A DNA stretch of 64,000 bases from Lysinibacillus xylanilyticus (GCF_001708185.1 NZ_MDDN01000004.1:186001-250000); one strand, 5' to 3'. Counted from the first letter of the stretch, positions 1-8,263 are shown. The notes: generated by a model not told the origin, from the letters alone. Made by a program: numbers and translations.

Positions 1-732
1 ATGGAAACACCGTCGAATCCAACACTTGGCATCACAGATATTCGCGGAATTGTTGCTCTAGCCAAACAGCATCATTGTTTAACGTTTTTAGATAATACTT
101 TTATGACACCTTTACACCAACGTCCACTTGAGTTAGGCGTCGATGTTGTTATTCATAGTGCTACAAAGTTTTTATCTGGGCACTCCGATATTATCGCAGG
201 ATTGACAGTAACTGCTGACGAAAAGCTTGGTCAGGAGCTGTACTTTATCCAAAATTCATTCGGCAATATATTAGGTGTACAGGACTGCTTTACTCTTTTG
301 CAAAATATTAAAACAACAGATGTGCGTTTTAGTCGTTCTGCTGAATCAGCACAAAAGATTGCGGAATTTTTAGCTGAAAATTCCCTTGTCGAGCAAGTAT
401 ACTATCCAGGACTTGCATCTCATCCTGGCTATGAGATTCATCATCGTCAAGCCACGAGTGCAGGTGCAGTACTATCCTTCCGTCTACCAAGCTATGAAGC
501 TGCAAAAGCACTTGTAGAAGCGATGAAAATTCCTGTTTTCGCGGTCTCTCTTGGTGGTGTTGAATCAATTTTATCCTACCCTGCTAAAATGAGCCATGCA
601 GCCATGGAACCCGAAGAACGAGCAAAACGCGGTATTACAGATGGACTATTACGTTTCTCAGTAGGACTAGAGCATGTTGATGATCTGATTGCAGATTTCG
701 CTCAAGCATTAGATGCTGCCGCAAAAGCTTAG
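1..732 (+). CDS. metC: Cystathionine beta-lyase / gamma-synthase family enzyme, 3' part (MetC-like)
   Basis: PLP-dependent transsulfuration enzyme that acts on cystathionine in methionine synthesis. The window opens inside the gene: about 150 N-terminal residues of a roughly 390-residue family are missing, so the ATG at position 1 is probably internal. Visible are the PLP-contact Asp in DNTF (residue 31 of the fragment), the Schiff-base Lys in HSATKFLSG (residue 56) and the C-terminal LGGVESILSYP and RFSVGLE motifs that bind the substrate carboxylate. The segment around IQNSFGNILGVQDCF reads more like Bacillus MetC than MetI, but the two are close paralogues and the symbol is a best guess. 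A strong hairpin terminator follows the stop codon. Confidence 0.8.
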   Translation: METPSNPTLGITDIRGIVALAKQHHCLTFLDNTFMTPLHQRPLELGVDVVIHSATKFLSGHSDIIAGLTVTADEKLGQELYFIQNSFGNILGVQDCFTLLQNIKTTDVRFSRSAESAQKIAEFLAENSLVEQVYYPGLASHPGYEIHHRQATSAGAVLSFRLPSYEAAKALVEAMKIPVFAVSLGGVESILSYPAKMSHAAMEPEERAKRGITDGLLRFSVGLEHVDDLIADFAQALDAAAKA

Positions 733-740
733 AAAATGAC

Positions 741-782
741 AAAACAACCGCGTCTCTTTTATTTAGAGACGCGGTTTTGTTC
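741..782. terminator. Bidirectional intrinsic terminator between metC and the Nudix gene
   Basis: A 13-bp GC-rich stem (AACCGCGTCTC paired with GAGACGCGGTT) with an A-rich left flank and a T-rich right flank. It sits between two convergent genes and can serve both. Confidence 0.85.
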
Positions 783-813
783 AATTAAATGTAGCTTTTA
801 TATAGATGACAAA

Positions 814-1242
814 TCAATTTTTCACACGAGCCAATACTCGATGCAAATAATCTCCATGTCCTTGTGCTAGTGTCACTTCCTGCTCGCTTGAGATCCAGTA
901 AAATGAAAACACAAAACCTGACTCGTTTACACCTGTAGGACAATGCTGCCATGTATCTCGATTTTCATTCGTAGTTAAATGATAAAAATAACGTTTTTGC
1001 AGAACCCCTGAATGATGATTAAAATAATCTTGAGCAATTAACCCCTTAACTGTTAAATGGGATAAACCTGTCTCCTCAAACATCTCTCGGGTTACAGCCT
1101 CTAACGGTGTTTCCCCTTTCTCTACCGTGCCTTTAGGAATTTGAATTCCTGCTCCTTCTGTATTTTGCTCAAATACTAGCACCTGTAACCGACTCTCATG
1201 CTCTCTCGTAATATAGCCAAACGCTTTTTCAACAACTTGCAT
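814..1242 (-). CDS. Nudix hydrolase
   Basis: Small 142-residue Nudix-fold pyrophosphohydrolase for nucleoside-diphosphate-linked substrates; the exact substrate cannot be read. The Nudix box spans residues 38-60 with G38, E44, R52-E53 and E56-E57 all in the canonical spacing. GAAGGGGGA stands 6-7 nt before the ATG and supports this start. It is a single gene, convergent with metC. Confidence 0.85.
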   Translation of the reverse strand: MQVVEKAFGYITREHESRLQVLVFEQNTEGAGIQIPKGTVEKGETPLEAVTREMFEETGLSHLTVKGLIAQDYFNHHSGVLQKRYFYHLTTNENRDTWQHCPTGVNESGFVFSFYWISSEQEVTLAQGHGDYLHRVLARVKN

Positions 1243-1308
1243 GAAGTCATCCCCCTTCGAGTAATTTAATGTTACAATAAATAGAAAATTTAGAATTGCG
1301 GGTGAAAA

Positions 1309-1410
1309 GTGTTGACATTAATTATACGACAGATGGTAGAGAATGACATCATTTTTGTGCAAGAAATTGCCAAGAAAAGCTGGCTTGAGCATACTCTCAC
1401 TTCGTTCTAG
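1309..1410 (+). pseudogene. N-terminal stub of a GNAT acetyltransferase
   Basis: A 33-codon frame beginning GTG TTG reads LTLIIRQMVENDIIFVQEIA followed by KKSWLEHT. This is the usual opening of GNAT proteins (IRxAxExDxxFVQEIAxxSW). It stops after residue 33, just before a tandem array begins, so only the first beta-strand and helix remain. I infer that the array or a linked rearrangement replaced the rest of the gene. Confidence 0.45.
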
Positions 1411-1421
1411 TGATTCTGATT

Positions 1422-1589
1422 TTCTATCAGCGATGTTCTAGGTTTTATCAGCGATTCTGGCACTTTTATCAGCGATGTTCCAGGTTTTATCAGCGATTCT
1501 GGCACTTTTATCAGCGATGTTCCAGGTTTTATCAGCGATTCTGGTACTTTTATCAGCGATGTTCCAGGTTTTATCAGCGTTTGTGGTTC
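1422..1589 (+). repeat. Tandem array A: eight 21-bp units with TATCAGCG core
   Basis: Eight consecutive units of exactly 21 bp. Two versions alternate: TTTTATCAGCGATGTTCCAGG-type and TTTTATCAGCGATTCTGGCAC-type, giving a 42-bp higher-order period. Position within the unit is strictly conserved for TATCAGCG, while the last third drifts. The continuous open frame through it (a 14-residue peptide repeat) is an effect of the period being a multiple of three and has no ribosome binding site. CCAGG and CTGG in adjacent units can pair as a short hairpin. It lies between a GNAT stub and the end of the cupin gene. Confidence 0.9.
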
Positions 1590-1600
1590 AAGTATGTAAT

Positions 1601-1939
1601 TTAAGCAAGATTAATATGCTCGGATTGGATGACTAATGCTGTTAACCCTGTACTACTCCCAGATTCATGTGCCTCTCCAGTTTGCCAAAGAACACCGTCT
1701 CCAGTCTTTATACTTACTTTCTCTCTATCTTCACCACAAATCCATCCTTCGCCTTGAATAACAATAAATAACTGTGGGACGGGTGCCTCATGCATTCCAA
1801 CAACACCACCTGGCTCTATATAAATGAAGCCAATATTTGCAGGCTCCACTGTTTTCATGATTTTCGTATAAAAAGCATCTATCGATTGATAATTGTTAAT
1901 TTGATTGGCCAACTCTTGTGTGAAATTATATATTTTCAT
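1601..1939 (-). CDS. Cupin-domain protein
   Basis: Single-domain cupin of 112 residues. Cupin motif 1 is degenerate (PGGVVGMHEAPVPQLFIVIQG, residues about 43-63) with one clear metal-ligand-type His; motif 2 is around GDGVLWQTGEAHES. It could be a small sugar- or metabolite-binding protein or an isomerase; no substrate can be assigned. GAAAGGAG lies 10-12 nt before the ATG. It is read in the same direction as the GNAT gene upstream, with a 38-nt gap. Confidence 0.75.
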   Translation of the reverse strand: MKIYNFTQELANQINNYQSIDAFYTKIMKTVEPANIGFIYIEPGGVVGMHEAPVPQLFIVIQGEGWICGEDREKVSIKTGDGVLWQTGEAHESGSSTGLTALVIQSEHINLA

Positions 1940-1977
1940 GTGATTTGCATGCTCCTTTCTATTAAAAGCTAAAATAA

Positions 1978-2499
1978 TTATTTATGAACCATTTTATACA
2001 TTAAAACATCATCTATATATTCATTGTCATGTAGCTTAATTTCATTGATTTTTCTTCCTTCTTCAACAAATCCCATCTTTTTATAGAGAGCAATGGCCCT
2101 TTCATTTGTTGAAAATACGCCAAGACTAATCTTTTCGATATAGGGGTTATGCTCTGCCCACGTTATTATCTTCTCCAGCAAAAGTTTTCCAATCCCTAGA
2201 CCACGATATTCTTTTAGCACCATCATGCCAAAGGTACCTGTATGTGCTAATCGCTTTCGATGTGGTGATTGAAACATAAGCCAGCCAACCATTTTTTCTT
2301 CATATTTTGCAATAAAAATTGTTTCCCGTTCATTTGCTAATTTTGCTTGTATCCATTCTTTTTGCCCATCAATCGTTTGCTGAAATTCTTCGACTGTAGT
2401 TATTAAAAAATCTTCTTCTGCTAACACTTCTTTCTGTATTTCTAGCATAGTTGCTGCATCTTCTTCGAGAGCGACGCGAACTTTAATTTGTTGTTCCAT
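1978..2499 (-). CDS. GNAT family N-acetyltransferase
   Basis: Complete GNAT protein of 173 residues. The acetyl-CoA binding motif A is RGLGIGK at residues 99-105, preceded by the strand GTFGMMVLKEY, and motif B follows with NERAIALYKKMGFVEEGR. The spacing resembles RimI/RimL-like or amine acetyltransferases; the substrate is unknown. GGAGGTGTGGAGAA precedes the ATG. It sits 15 nt downstream of the DUF1963 gene and is probably cotranscribed with it. Confidence 0.85.
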   Translation of the reverse strand: MEQQIKVRVALEEDAATMLEIQKEVLAEEDFLITTVEEFQQTIDGQKEWIQAKLANERETIFIAKYEEKMVGWLMFQSPHRKRLAHTGTFGMMVLKEYRGLGIGKLLLEKIITWAEHNPYIEKISLGVFSTNERAIALYKKMGFVEEGRKINEIKLHDNEYIDDVLMYKMVHK

Positions 2500-2514
2500 T
2501 TCTCCACACCTCCT

Positions 2515-3393
2515 TTAAAAACACTGTAAAACAACCCATGCTTTATCAAATTGCTTATTTTTACAATCTTCCTCACGTATCCAGAAGTACAATCTGCCAC
2601 TATCGCCCCACATTAACCCTAGATCATCCTCGGAATCAAATTGCAGCAGTAATCGCCAATCAGTTGCTCCAGCTTCTAATTCTTTTCGCAAAGGGTCGCT
2701 ATACCCTGTTGAGTCGCCACAATATAAGCCATTTGTCACCAGTTGACATTCCAAATACATGTCGCCTTGAATCGCATCTGGATAACCGTCTATACGATGA
2801 GTAGCCCTAGACAAATCATCCTCCTCCATCCACTCATATTCAAAATCTCTATAGCTATCCGTCTCCTCTTCATTTAAAATTTCTTGTAATTCCATCGAGT
2901 ATGGCGAGTCCCATGATGGAAGTGTTAATTCATTTTGAAATTGTAGTGCCGCGCTGTCAATGTTGCCATGCTCGTGTAATGAAGCAGGAATTTCCCTTCT
3001 ATCCAGGCTACTAGTCTCTTGAGAAAAGTAGAAAACTTTAAAGCCATCATGGTCTTTCGGATCGTATCCCCAAGGTTGCTCGATAGCGTCATAGAAAAAA
3101 GACAGTATACCCTCTGCAGGTAATAAACTATTTGTATCGTAAGGCTTGATTTCTTTTAAATTTAGTTGACAAAGAAAATATAACGGTCTATTGTCGTTTG
3201 TATGTGGCCATGAGAAATCAGATGGTACATCCGGACAGCCACCAATTTTTGAGCTGCCAATCTGAATTTTTTCGTCAGGTTTTTGGTTTACCATCATTCG
3301 AATGGATTCCTTTGCGAGAGGTAATAATTCCTCCGCTTTATGTTCTAAGCCAAATTCCTTTAATCCCTTTTTCAGTTTTTCAACGTTGCTCAT
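2515..3393 (-). CDS. DUF1963 (YwqG-like) protein
   Basis: About 292 residues, with the family hallmarks SKIGGCPDVPSDFSWP near the N-terminus, FLCQLNLKEI, a DS.LP..GILSFFYD strand, and a C-terminal LLLQFDSEDDLGLMWGDSGR followed by LYFWIREEDC. DUF1963/YwqG proteins are widespread in Firmicutes, often near polymorphic toxin loci, and their biochemical role is not settled. Two ATGs lie in frame; GGAGGGG is only 1-2 nt from the first but 7 nt from the second, so I chose the second (3393). Confidence 0.8.
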   Translation of the reverse strand: MSNVEKLKKGLKEFGLEHKAEELLPLAKESIRMMVNQKPDEKIQIGSSKIGGCPDVPSDFSWPHTNDNRPLYFLCQLNLKEIKPYDTNSLLPAEGILSFFYDAIEQPWGYDPKDHDGFKVFYFSQETSSLDRREIPASLHEHGNIDSAALQFQNELTLPSWDSPYSMELQEILNEEETDSYRDFEYEWMEEDDLSRATHRIDGYPDAIQGDMYLECQLVTNGLYCGDSTGYSDPLRKELEAGATDWRLLLQFDSEDDLGLMWGDSGRLYFWIREEDCKNKQFDKAWVVLQCF

Positions 3394-3481
3394 TTTCATT
3401 CCCCTCCTAAAAATCTATTTATTTCTTCATATATTCATTTTATCAGAGCAAGAATAAAAGTCCCATAAATTAACAACAAAT

Positions 3482-3506
3482 AAAAAAACCCAGAATACAT
3501 TCTGGG
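3482..3506 (-). terminator. Intrinsic terminator of the YpzG-like gene
   Basis: CCCAGAAT/ATTCTGGG hairpin followed on the minus strand by seven T residues. A related hairpin follows the decayed paralogue at 14.07 kb. Confidence 0.8.
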
Positions 3507-3534
3507 CATGATGACACTTACTTTTCTAGCATGA

Positions 3535-3687
3535 TTAAAACTGACGGGCTTTTGCTTCACTTCTCAAGATACGGTTATGAAGGGTAATCTCCGTTTCCCC
3601 GTTAACTTGAGATTTTGAGTGCTTAATCCTTGACCAGTTGCGGTGGATTTTTTGAGATTTCGGGTCTAAATGTTCAAACCTACTCAT
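3535..3687 (-). CDS. YpzG-like small protein
   Basis: A 50-residue frame missed by a 60-residue cut-off. It starts MSRFEHLDPKSQKIHRNW and carries KHSKSQVNGETEIT, the SQVNGET core that I associate with the Bacillus YpzG family, then a basic tail. GGAGGATGGCAA precedes the ATG at ideal spacing and a terminator follows, so expression is likely. It is rich in Lys/Arg/Ser and has no membrane segment. The function of the family is unknown to me. Confidence 0.65.
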   Translation of the reverse strand: MSRFEHLDPKSQKIHRNWSRIKHSKSQVNGETEITLHNRILRSEAKARQF

Positions 3688-3756
3688 TTGCCATCCTCCT
3701 CATCATTATAGATTTCATAAGTGAAATCTGAATTAGTATGACCTTGCAAGTAAAAA

Positions 3757-4551
3757 TTATTCAGTTTTTCCCCACACTTCTTGCAATGTACTTCTAAATA
3801 ACGCATCTAATTTTTGTGTTGGATCATCAACTTTGATATTTAAATTTTTACAGTACGTCTCAATATGCTTTATTTCTTTATCTAAATACTCATTAATACT
3901 GTCAATTTTCGGCTCCATATACAGTTCTTCTCCGGCTATTTTTCTCTTTAAAAGTTGCTGAATCTCCGTTTTTAAAGAGCCTTCAGGAATGATTTCATTT
4001 AATAATTCTTGAAAATCAATTGGTGGTACCGTTTGGTTTTTTTCAATCCATTTACATGCCAAAACCGGTCTTAGTACATAAAAATATTTTTTTATTTTAA
4101 CTTCTGAACTTTGCAAATATTCCCGATAGTTGTTTTTAGCCATGTTTAAATAGTGATATAAGCTTGCGTTTGGATAAAATACTTCTTTTTCCAATAATCG
4201 TACATTGTCAATGAATGAATATTGCTGATCATAAACAATATTGCTTCGTAACCATTCTAAAAGCGGTGGATTACTTTTACGAAATAGCCTTAATGCTTTT
4301 GTTATTTCCCAGCCACTAATATCCAACAAATCATTAATAGGCACTTCAATAACATCTCTCTTAGCACCAATTCCTTGTGGATCTATTGAAAGGTACCACT
4401 GTGGTTGATGAATATATATGAAACGAACATCATAATCACTGTCCTTGGAAGGAAATCCCCAAGCGCGACTACCCGATTCTACTGCATATAAAATTTTTAT
4501 TTGATACTCTTTTTCAATTTCTTTTAATTTATTTAGTATCATTTCTTTCAT
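3757..4551 (-). CDS. Nucleotidyltransferase of the YcgL/RlaP type
   Basis: 264 residues. The DNA polymerase beta-like nucleotidyltransferase signature is complete: ESGSRAWGF at residues 25-33 and DSDYDVRF at 37-44, with the paired Asp residues that bind metal. A long helical C-terminal domain follows (LYHYLNMAKNNYREYL). This combination matches PF10127 proteins (YcgL, RlaP), suggested to act in RNA repair; the substrate is not visible here. It stands alone, 205 nt from the next gene. Confidence 0.75.
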   Translation of the reverse strand: MKEMILNKLKEIEKEYQIKILYAVESGSRAWGFPSKDSDYDVRFIYIHQPQWYLSIDPQGIGAKRDVIEVPINDLLDISGWEITKALRLFRKSNPPLLEWLRSNIVYDQQYSFIDNVRLLEKEVFYPNASLYHYLNMAKNNYREYLQSSEVKIKKYFYVLRPVLACKWIEKNQTVPPIDFQELLNEIIPEGSLKTEIQQLLKRKIAGEELYMEPKIDSINEYLDKEIKHIETYCKNLNIKVDDPTQKLDALFRSTLQEVWGKTE

Positions 4552-4640
4552 TTAATACATCACCTTCCAAATTCTTCAAAATATTCAAAAGCCTTCTATC
4601 ACAGCTATAATTGTGGCAGCGGGGAAATTAGTCGATTCTT

Positions 4641-4889
4641 TTATTGCAATAAAATTTGAAGAATTGTAATACATACAGCCGCAACAATGGGCACTACTTT
4701 TAAAGATGTGTAGCCGACTGAAGATGTACATATTGGTTCTAACGGATCCTTTGTTGGTGAAGCTAAATATTGAAGAAAACGTTGCCAGCGACTTTTCTTA
4801 TATGTCATTAGCTGCTTGGGAATCTCCACTTCATCTTTATCTAAGCTGTCTTTTAACCATTGCTCCTTTTGAAATTCATCCTTAAGCAT
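4641..4889 (-). CDS. Small membrane protein, probable anti-sigma partner
   Basis: 82 residues: a charged cytosolic N-terminal half (WLKDSLDKDEVEIPKQL) and one hydrophobic C-terminal segment (LKVVPIVAAVCITILQILL, residues about 63-81). Its start codon lies inside the 3' end of the sigma factor gene (8-nt overlap), which implies translational coupling. Size, topology and position suggest that it holds the sigma factor inactive at the membrane; there is no ZAS-type Cys/His motif, so this is inference from context. Confidence 0.6.
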   Translation of the reverse strand: MLKDEFQKEQWLKDSLDKDEVEIPKQLMTYKKSRWQRFLQYLASPTKDPLEPICTSSVGYTSLKVVPIVAAVCITILQILLQ

Positions 4890-5406
4890 CGAAATCCTCC
4901 TTTAGCTCTTCCTTTAAAGTTCTTATCGCATTATGTAGCCTCGATTTAACGGTACCAAGCGGAATGGACAAAATTTGTGCAATTTCCTCCTGTGGCAAAT
5001 CATGATAGTAAACGAGCAAAATAACTGCTCGTTGCTTTTCGGGTAATTGAAGTATCGCCTCTTGTATCGTTAATTTCTCGTCAGCAGACATTCGATGACT
5101 TGACGTCGGTACTAAAAACGGGAAGAGTGTGCGCCATTTTTTGCGCCGATTCAATTTATTAATCATTAAGCGATAGGCGATTTGAAATAAAAAAGCTTTC
5201 ACCGTTCCCTTTTGCTGATCAAAATCTTCTTTTATATATTGTAAACGCTCAAAGGTATCTTGCACAATATCAATGCTTAGCTGTTCTTCCCGAGTATAGC
5301 GAAATAAAAAGCAGTACAATGGCTCATATAACCGACTATAGAGCTGTTCAAAGCCCTCGATATCGCCACTTTTATAGGCCTCCATCCACTCTTCATTGTT
5401 CATCAT
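4882..5406 (-). CDS. ECF-type RNA polymerase sigma factor
   Basis: 174 residues with region 2 at about 12-80 (DIVQDTFERL, FLFQIAYRLMINKLNRRKKW) and region 4 at about 112-168 (LPEKQRAVILLVYYHDLPQE then IPLGTVKSRLHNAIRTLKEE, the helix-turn-helix). No other domain is present. The start may be either of two adjacent ATGs. The genes upstream are a membrane protein and an ABC transporter in the same direction with small overlaps, so the sigma factor is probably the regulator of, or cotranscribed with, that transporter. Confidence 0.9.
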   Translation of the reverse strand: MMNNEEWMEAYKSGDIEGFEQLYSRLYEPLYCFLFRYTREEQLSIDIVQDTFERLQYIKEDFDQQKGTVKAFLFQIAYRLMINKLNRRKKWRTLFPFLVPTSSHRMSADEKLTIQEAILQLPEKQRAVILLVYYHDLPQEEIAQILSIPLGTVKSRLHNAIRTLKEELKEDFDA

Positions 5407-5773
5407 CTAGCTCATCCCCCCAATGAGCCTTAATGGACTTTAAAGTTAAAGAAAGACGTGAAACTAAGTATCCAACTATTACAATGACCCATGTTGACGA
5501 TTGATTTGCAAAAAACTGCAAATATGGATTTTCGATTGTTTGAGAGGAAGTTAAAAGTATAAAAACTGCCTGCACACAAATTATTGTATATATGGCTAAA
5601 ACGAGCGTTAAAGTATCAAATACATTCCAACGTAAATAAATGGTTGTTTTTTTATAATTAATTTTCCCATTTTCGCGAACAACATATTTTTTATCCATCG
5701 GGATTGTAATTCCCAAAATAATAATACTCCAAACGCCAATGACAATTAAAGATACAATAAATCCAATTCCCAT
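5393..5773 (-). CDS. Membrane protein of the sigma/ABC operon
   Basis: 126 residues with three likely membrane helices (residues 3-24, 52-74 and 93-110) and a charged C-terminus (WGDELDDEQ). No family recognised. It overlaps the sigma factor gene by 14 nt and follows the permease by 8 nt, so it is part of the same transcription unit. It could assist the exporter or sense envelope stress; neither is shown by the sequence. Confidence 0.6.
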   Translation of the reverse strand: MGIGFIVSLIVIGVWSIIILGITIPMDKKYVVRENGKINYKKTTIYLRWNVFDTLTLVLAIYTIICVQAVFILLTSSQTIENPYLQFFANQSSTWVIVIVGYLVSRLSLTLKSIKAHWGDELDDEQ

Positions 5774-5781
5774 AAAATCAC

Positions 5782-6531
5782 CTACTTACTTGTATATACT
5801 TTTTTAGCGATGGCTGCCAACACCAGGCTAAGAACTGCCAAAATTATACAATATTGATATTGCGGAAGCCATGTGTCGTTAATTAAATTCAAATACTTTT
5901 GCAAGCTATCATTTAAATAAAGCATTGGATTCCAGCTTAAAAAAATATAATAATCATGTGGGTTCTTCCCCGCAATTGATAAAAACATCGTTGTCATCGT
6001 TACTGAAAACATAAATAATATCATAATTGGCACTAACATACTTTGAGCTACTTTCTCGTTTTTAAATAGACTTGCCAATATAAAGCTCAATGGATATAAT
6101 GCCAGTAAAACAAAATTACTAATCAAAATAATCATAAAATAAGATGAAAGTGAAATATCAATGATAAAGGAATAACCAATGAGTAGTAGCACTAAAAATA
6201 TATTTAGTAATGTAAAGACACCTATTCCCATACCAATATAGTAAGTGTGTGGCTTAACGCCTGTTCGTTGTATCCATTGGAACGTTTTATTAGCCTTCAT
6301 ATCTGCCAAATATATAGTAGCGCTAGAAAATGCAAATGAGAAAATTAACATTAAAATTGAAACTGGTAAAAACTGACCTTTAATCAGATAATCAAATGAT
6401 TCTTCGGTCATCATGTTTTTACAAATAACTGACATGATCAAAAAAATAAAGGCTGGCGACAAGTTTCCAATAGTCATTCCTAGGTTACGAATATTTTCCA
6501 ACATATACATACGTGCAATTTGTTTCATCAT
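5782..6531 (-). CDS. ABC transporter permease
   Basis: 249 residues, six predicted membrane segments and no substrate-binding domain, as in ABC-2-like exporters. The order TM1 (LSPAFIFLIMSVIC), TM2 (ILMLIFSFAFSSATIYL), then a loop with FQWIQRTGVKPHTYY is typical of permeases that pump peptides or small toxins outward. It overlaps the ATPase gene by 4 nt (ATGA). Substrate unknown. Confidence 0.8.
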   Translation of the reverse strand: MMKQIARMYMLENIRNLGMTIGNLSPAFIFLIMSVICKNMMTEESFDYLIKGQFLPVSILMLIFSFAFSSATIYLADMKANKTFQWIQRTGVKPHTYYIGMGIGVFTLLNIFLVLLLIGYSFIIDISLSSYFMIILISNFVLLALYPLSFILASLFKNEKVAQSMLVPIMILFMFSVTMTTMFLSIAGKNPHDYYIFLSWNPMLYLNDSLQKYLNLINDTWLPQYQYCIILAVLSLVLAAIAKKVYTSK

Positions 6532-7250
6532 CCTGCTCTTCCTCCTAAAATTTGACCTGTCACTTCATAGTAAAGACCTTCAATTCCCGGCAATTTCGCC
6601 TCTGTGTATTTTCTATGGAGCTCATCCTGTGTACTATTTTCAATAAGCTTCCCATCTTTTAAGATCACTACATAATCAAATAACGATTCTAATCCTGCCA
6701 CCTCATGACTAATAATGATGATCATTTTGTTACGTTGACGAATTTCACCTTGTAAGTAAAACATCAATTGCTTTTTCTTCGTTAAGTCTAAATCAGCAAA
6801 TGGCTCATCTAATATGATAATCGGTTTATTTAATAAAAAAGAAAGGAAAATCGATACTGCTTTTCGCTGACCACCTGACGCATTTTTCAACAAGATATGG
6901 TCATAAGTTGGTAAACCTAATATTTCATAGAGCTCTCCCAATTCAACTTGGTTGTTCGTTAATGTAGTAAAAAGTGCCATTACTTCACGAATTTTCAGAT
7001 GCTGATAACTCGTAAAAAGTTGGTATTGCAATGCTACTTGCTCATGCACTTGTAGCGACGAATCATTGAATAAAATAGAACCTCCATCAGCTTTTTCATC
7101 TCCAGCTATACATTTCGATAATGTAGATTTCCCCGCTCCATTCTGCCCCAACAATAAATAACAATAACCCATTTTAAATGTGGCCGACACACCATCTAAA
7201 ACGTTCACACCATTATAATTTTTCACAAGATCCTTCACAATAAGCTTCAA
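6528..7250 (-). CDS. ABC transporter ATP-binding protein
   Basis: 240 residues. Walker A GQNGAGKST at 35-43, signature ASGGQRKAVS near 124-133, Walker B IIILDEPFADL near 145 and the switch His in IIISHE. It is the first gene of a five-gene leftward unit: ATPase, permease, small membrane protein, sigma factor, probable anti-sigma. A self-protection or export function controlled by an ECF sigma factor is likely but the substrate cannot be read. Confidence 0.9.
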   Translation of the reverse strand: MKLIVKDLVKNYNGVNVLDGVSATFKMGYCYLLLGQNGAGKSTLSKCIAGDEKADGGSILFNDSSLQVHEQVALQYQLFTSYQHLKIREVMALFTTLTNNQVELGELYEILGLPTYDHILLKNASGGQRKAVSIFLSFLLNKPIIILDEPFADLDLTKKKQLMFYLQGEIRQRNKMIIIISHEVAGLESLFDYVVILKDGKLIENSTQDELHRKYTEAKLPGIEGLYYEVTGQILGGRAG

Positions 7251-7404
7251 AATAAACCCTCCCTATTTTGTATTTTCACTAACTATACAAACGAGGATTG
7301 CAAAAGGTTCACTTTATTTTTAAAAAAATGAAATAAAATTATATGTTTCTATAAAATGATTTTTTATGTAAAATAAATAATTATTGGAAATTATTTAAAG
7401 ACAA

Positions 7405-7432
7405 AGGCTCATTACCATAACGTGGGGCGATG
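7405..7432 (+). repeat. Short copy of the CCATAACG interspersed repeat
   Basis: GGCTCATTACCATAACGTGG resembles the start of the longer copies at 10.45, 17.61 and 57.73 kb. The possible toxin-tip remnant begins directly after it. Confidence 0.5.
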
Positions 7433-7433
7433 A

Positions 7434-7613
7434 ATATACACGGAAAATATTCCAACAAATGTTCGATTAGAATTCACCCTTCAATATCCTATTGGCTACG
7501 GTATTTCACAACGAACAAAACTAAAATCGTATTTATATAGAGAAAAAAATTTTATTGTTTTTACAGTACGAATAATAGAAAACTATGTTAAAGGGAGTTA
7601 CATAAGTGAGTGA
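7434..7613 (+). pseudogene. C-terminal coding remnant, possibly a polymorphic-toxin tip
   Basis: A 59-codon frame without a start codon, opening right after a repeat. It reads IYTENIPTNVRLEFTLQYPI and continues GYGISQRTKLKSYLY to a TGA that overlaps the GTG start of the next gene by 8 nt. A C-terminal fragment stop-coupled to a small downstream gene is the layout of toxin-tip/immunity pairs in secreted polymorphic toxins. I do not recognise the fold. What is seen is a coding-like remnant and the overlap; the toxin identity is inference. Confidence 0.35.
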
Positions 7614-8193
7614 TTTAAAAGAACTTAAGTATTTTTTAGGACCATATTTTGGTTCAGAAATTGGCTGGGAGCTAATCGAATACGCTGTAATTAATCATAG
7701 AAAATTAAGTAGAGAAGAACGTTCCAAATTTAAAGAAGAACTTCTTTATATAAAACAACTGTTAGAACAAAATCAGTATGATAAAATACAACAGATTATT
7801 GAGAGGAATAATTTTGAAAATACAAAGCTTTACGATATTAAAAAAATACAAAGATTTATTGAAGAGATTTTACCTATTATTGAGAAATATGAATATAAGG
7901 AAGAGATCCCCTATGTACCTTTTAAAGCGTTAAATTATTTATTTGATACAATTAATATCCCCGCTAAAGCATTTTTATCTTTTGACTTTATTGCTGTAGA
8001 TATTAAAAGGCAAGGGGATACATTTATACATCATATCTTGCAGGATTTACAATATGTTAAAAAAGTCTTTATAGAGAAAGATGAGACTAAAATCGAAAAG
8101 TTACTCCAACTTGCACGAGAAAAAGGAGTTTATATTTTAGACTCTCAATATCGTGATGAATTTATCCAAGTCGTAACGAATGAACTAAGTTAA
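7606..8193 (+). CDS. Hypothetical protein, candidate immunity protein
   Basis: 195 residues, starting at GTG with AAGGGAG nine nt upstream. It is acidic/lysine-rich and mostly helical (LSREERSKFKEELLYIKQLL), with no signal peptide or membrane segment. No family recognised. The start overlaps the end of a coding remnant, it is an orphan on the plus strand, and a terminator follows. A cytosolic immunity role is a reasonable guess from context only. Confidence 0.55.
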   Translation: MSDLKELKYFLGPYFGSEIGWELIEYAVINHRKLSREERSKFKEELLYIKQLLEQNQYDKIQQIIERNNFENTKLYDIKKIQRFIEEILPIIEKYEYKEEIPYVPFKALNYLFDTINIPAKAFLSFDFIAVDIKRQGDTFIHHILQDLQYVKKVFIEKDETKIEKLLQLAREKGVYILDSQYRDEFIQVVTNELS

Positions 8194-8232
8194 TGAACAA
8201 GAAAGTCCTTTGATTAGCTTGCCAAACATCAC

Positions 8233-8263
8233 AAAAGACCTCTCATCAAAGAAAGGTCTTTTT
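8233..8263 (+). terminator. Intrinsic terminator after the candidate immunity gene
   Basis: AAAGACC/GGTCTTT stem followed by a T-run. The left A-run lets it act also for the convergent C45 peptidase gene. Confidence 0.8.

Noticed and set aside
1..732. Start of the metC-like gene at position 1
   Set aside because: The ATG lies inside a conserved motif region; the family needs about 150 more residues upstream, outside the window.
1410..1604. Open frame with a 14-residue peptide repeat (FYQRCSRFYQRFWH) through array A
   Set aside because: A repeat unit divisible by three keeps any frame open. There is no RBS, and composition is implausible for a protein.
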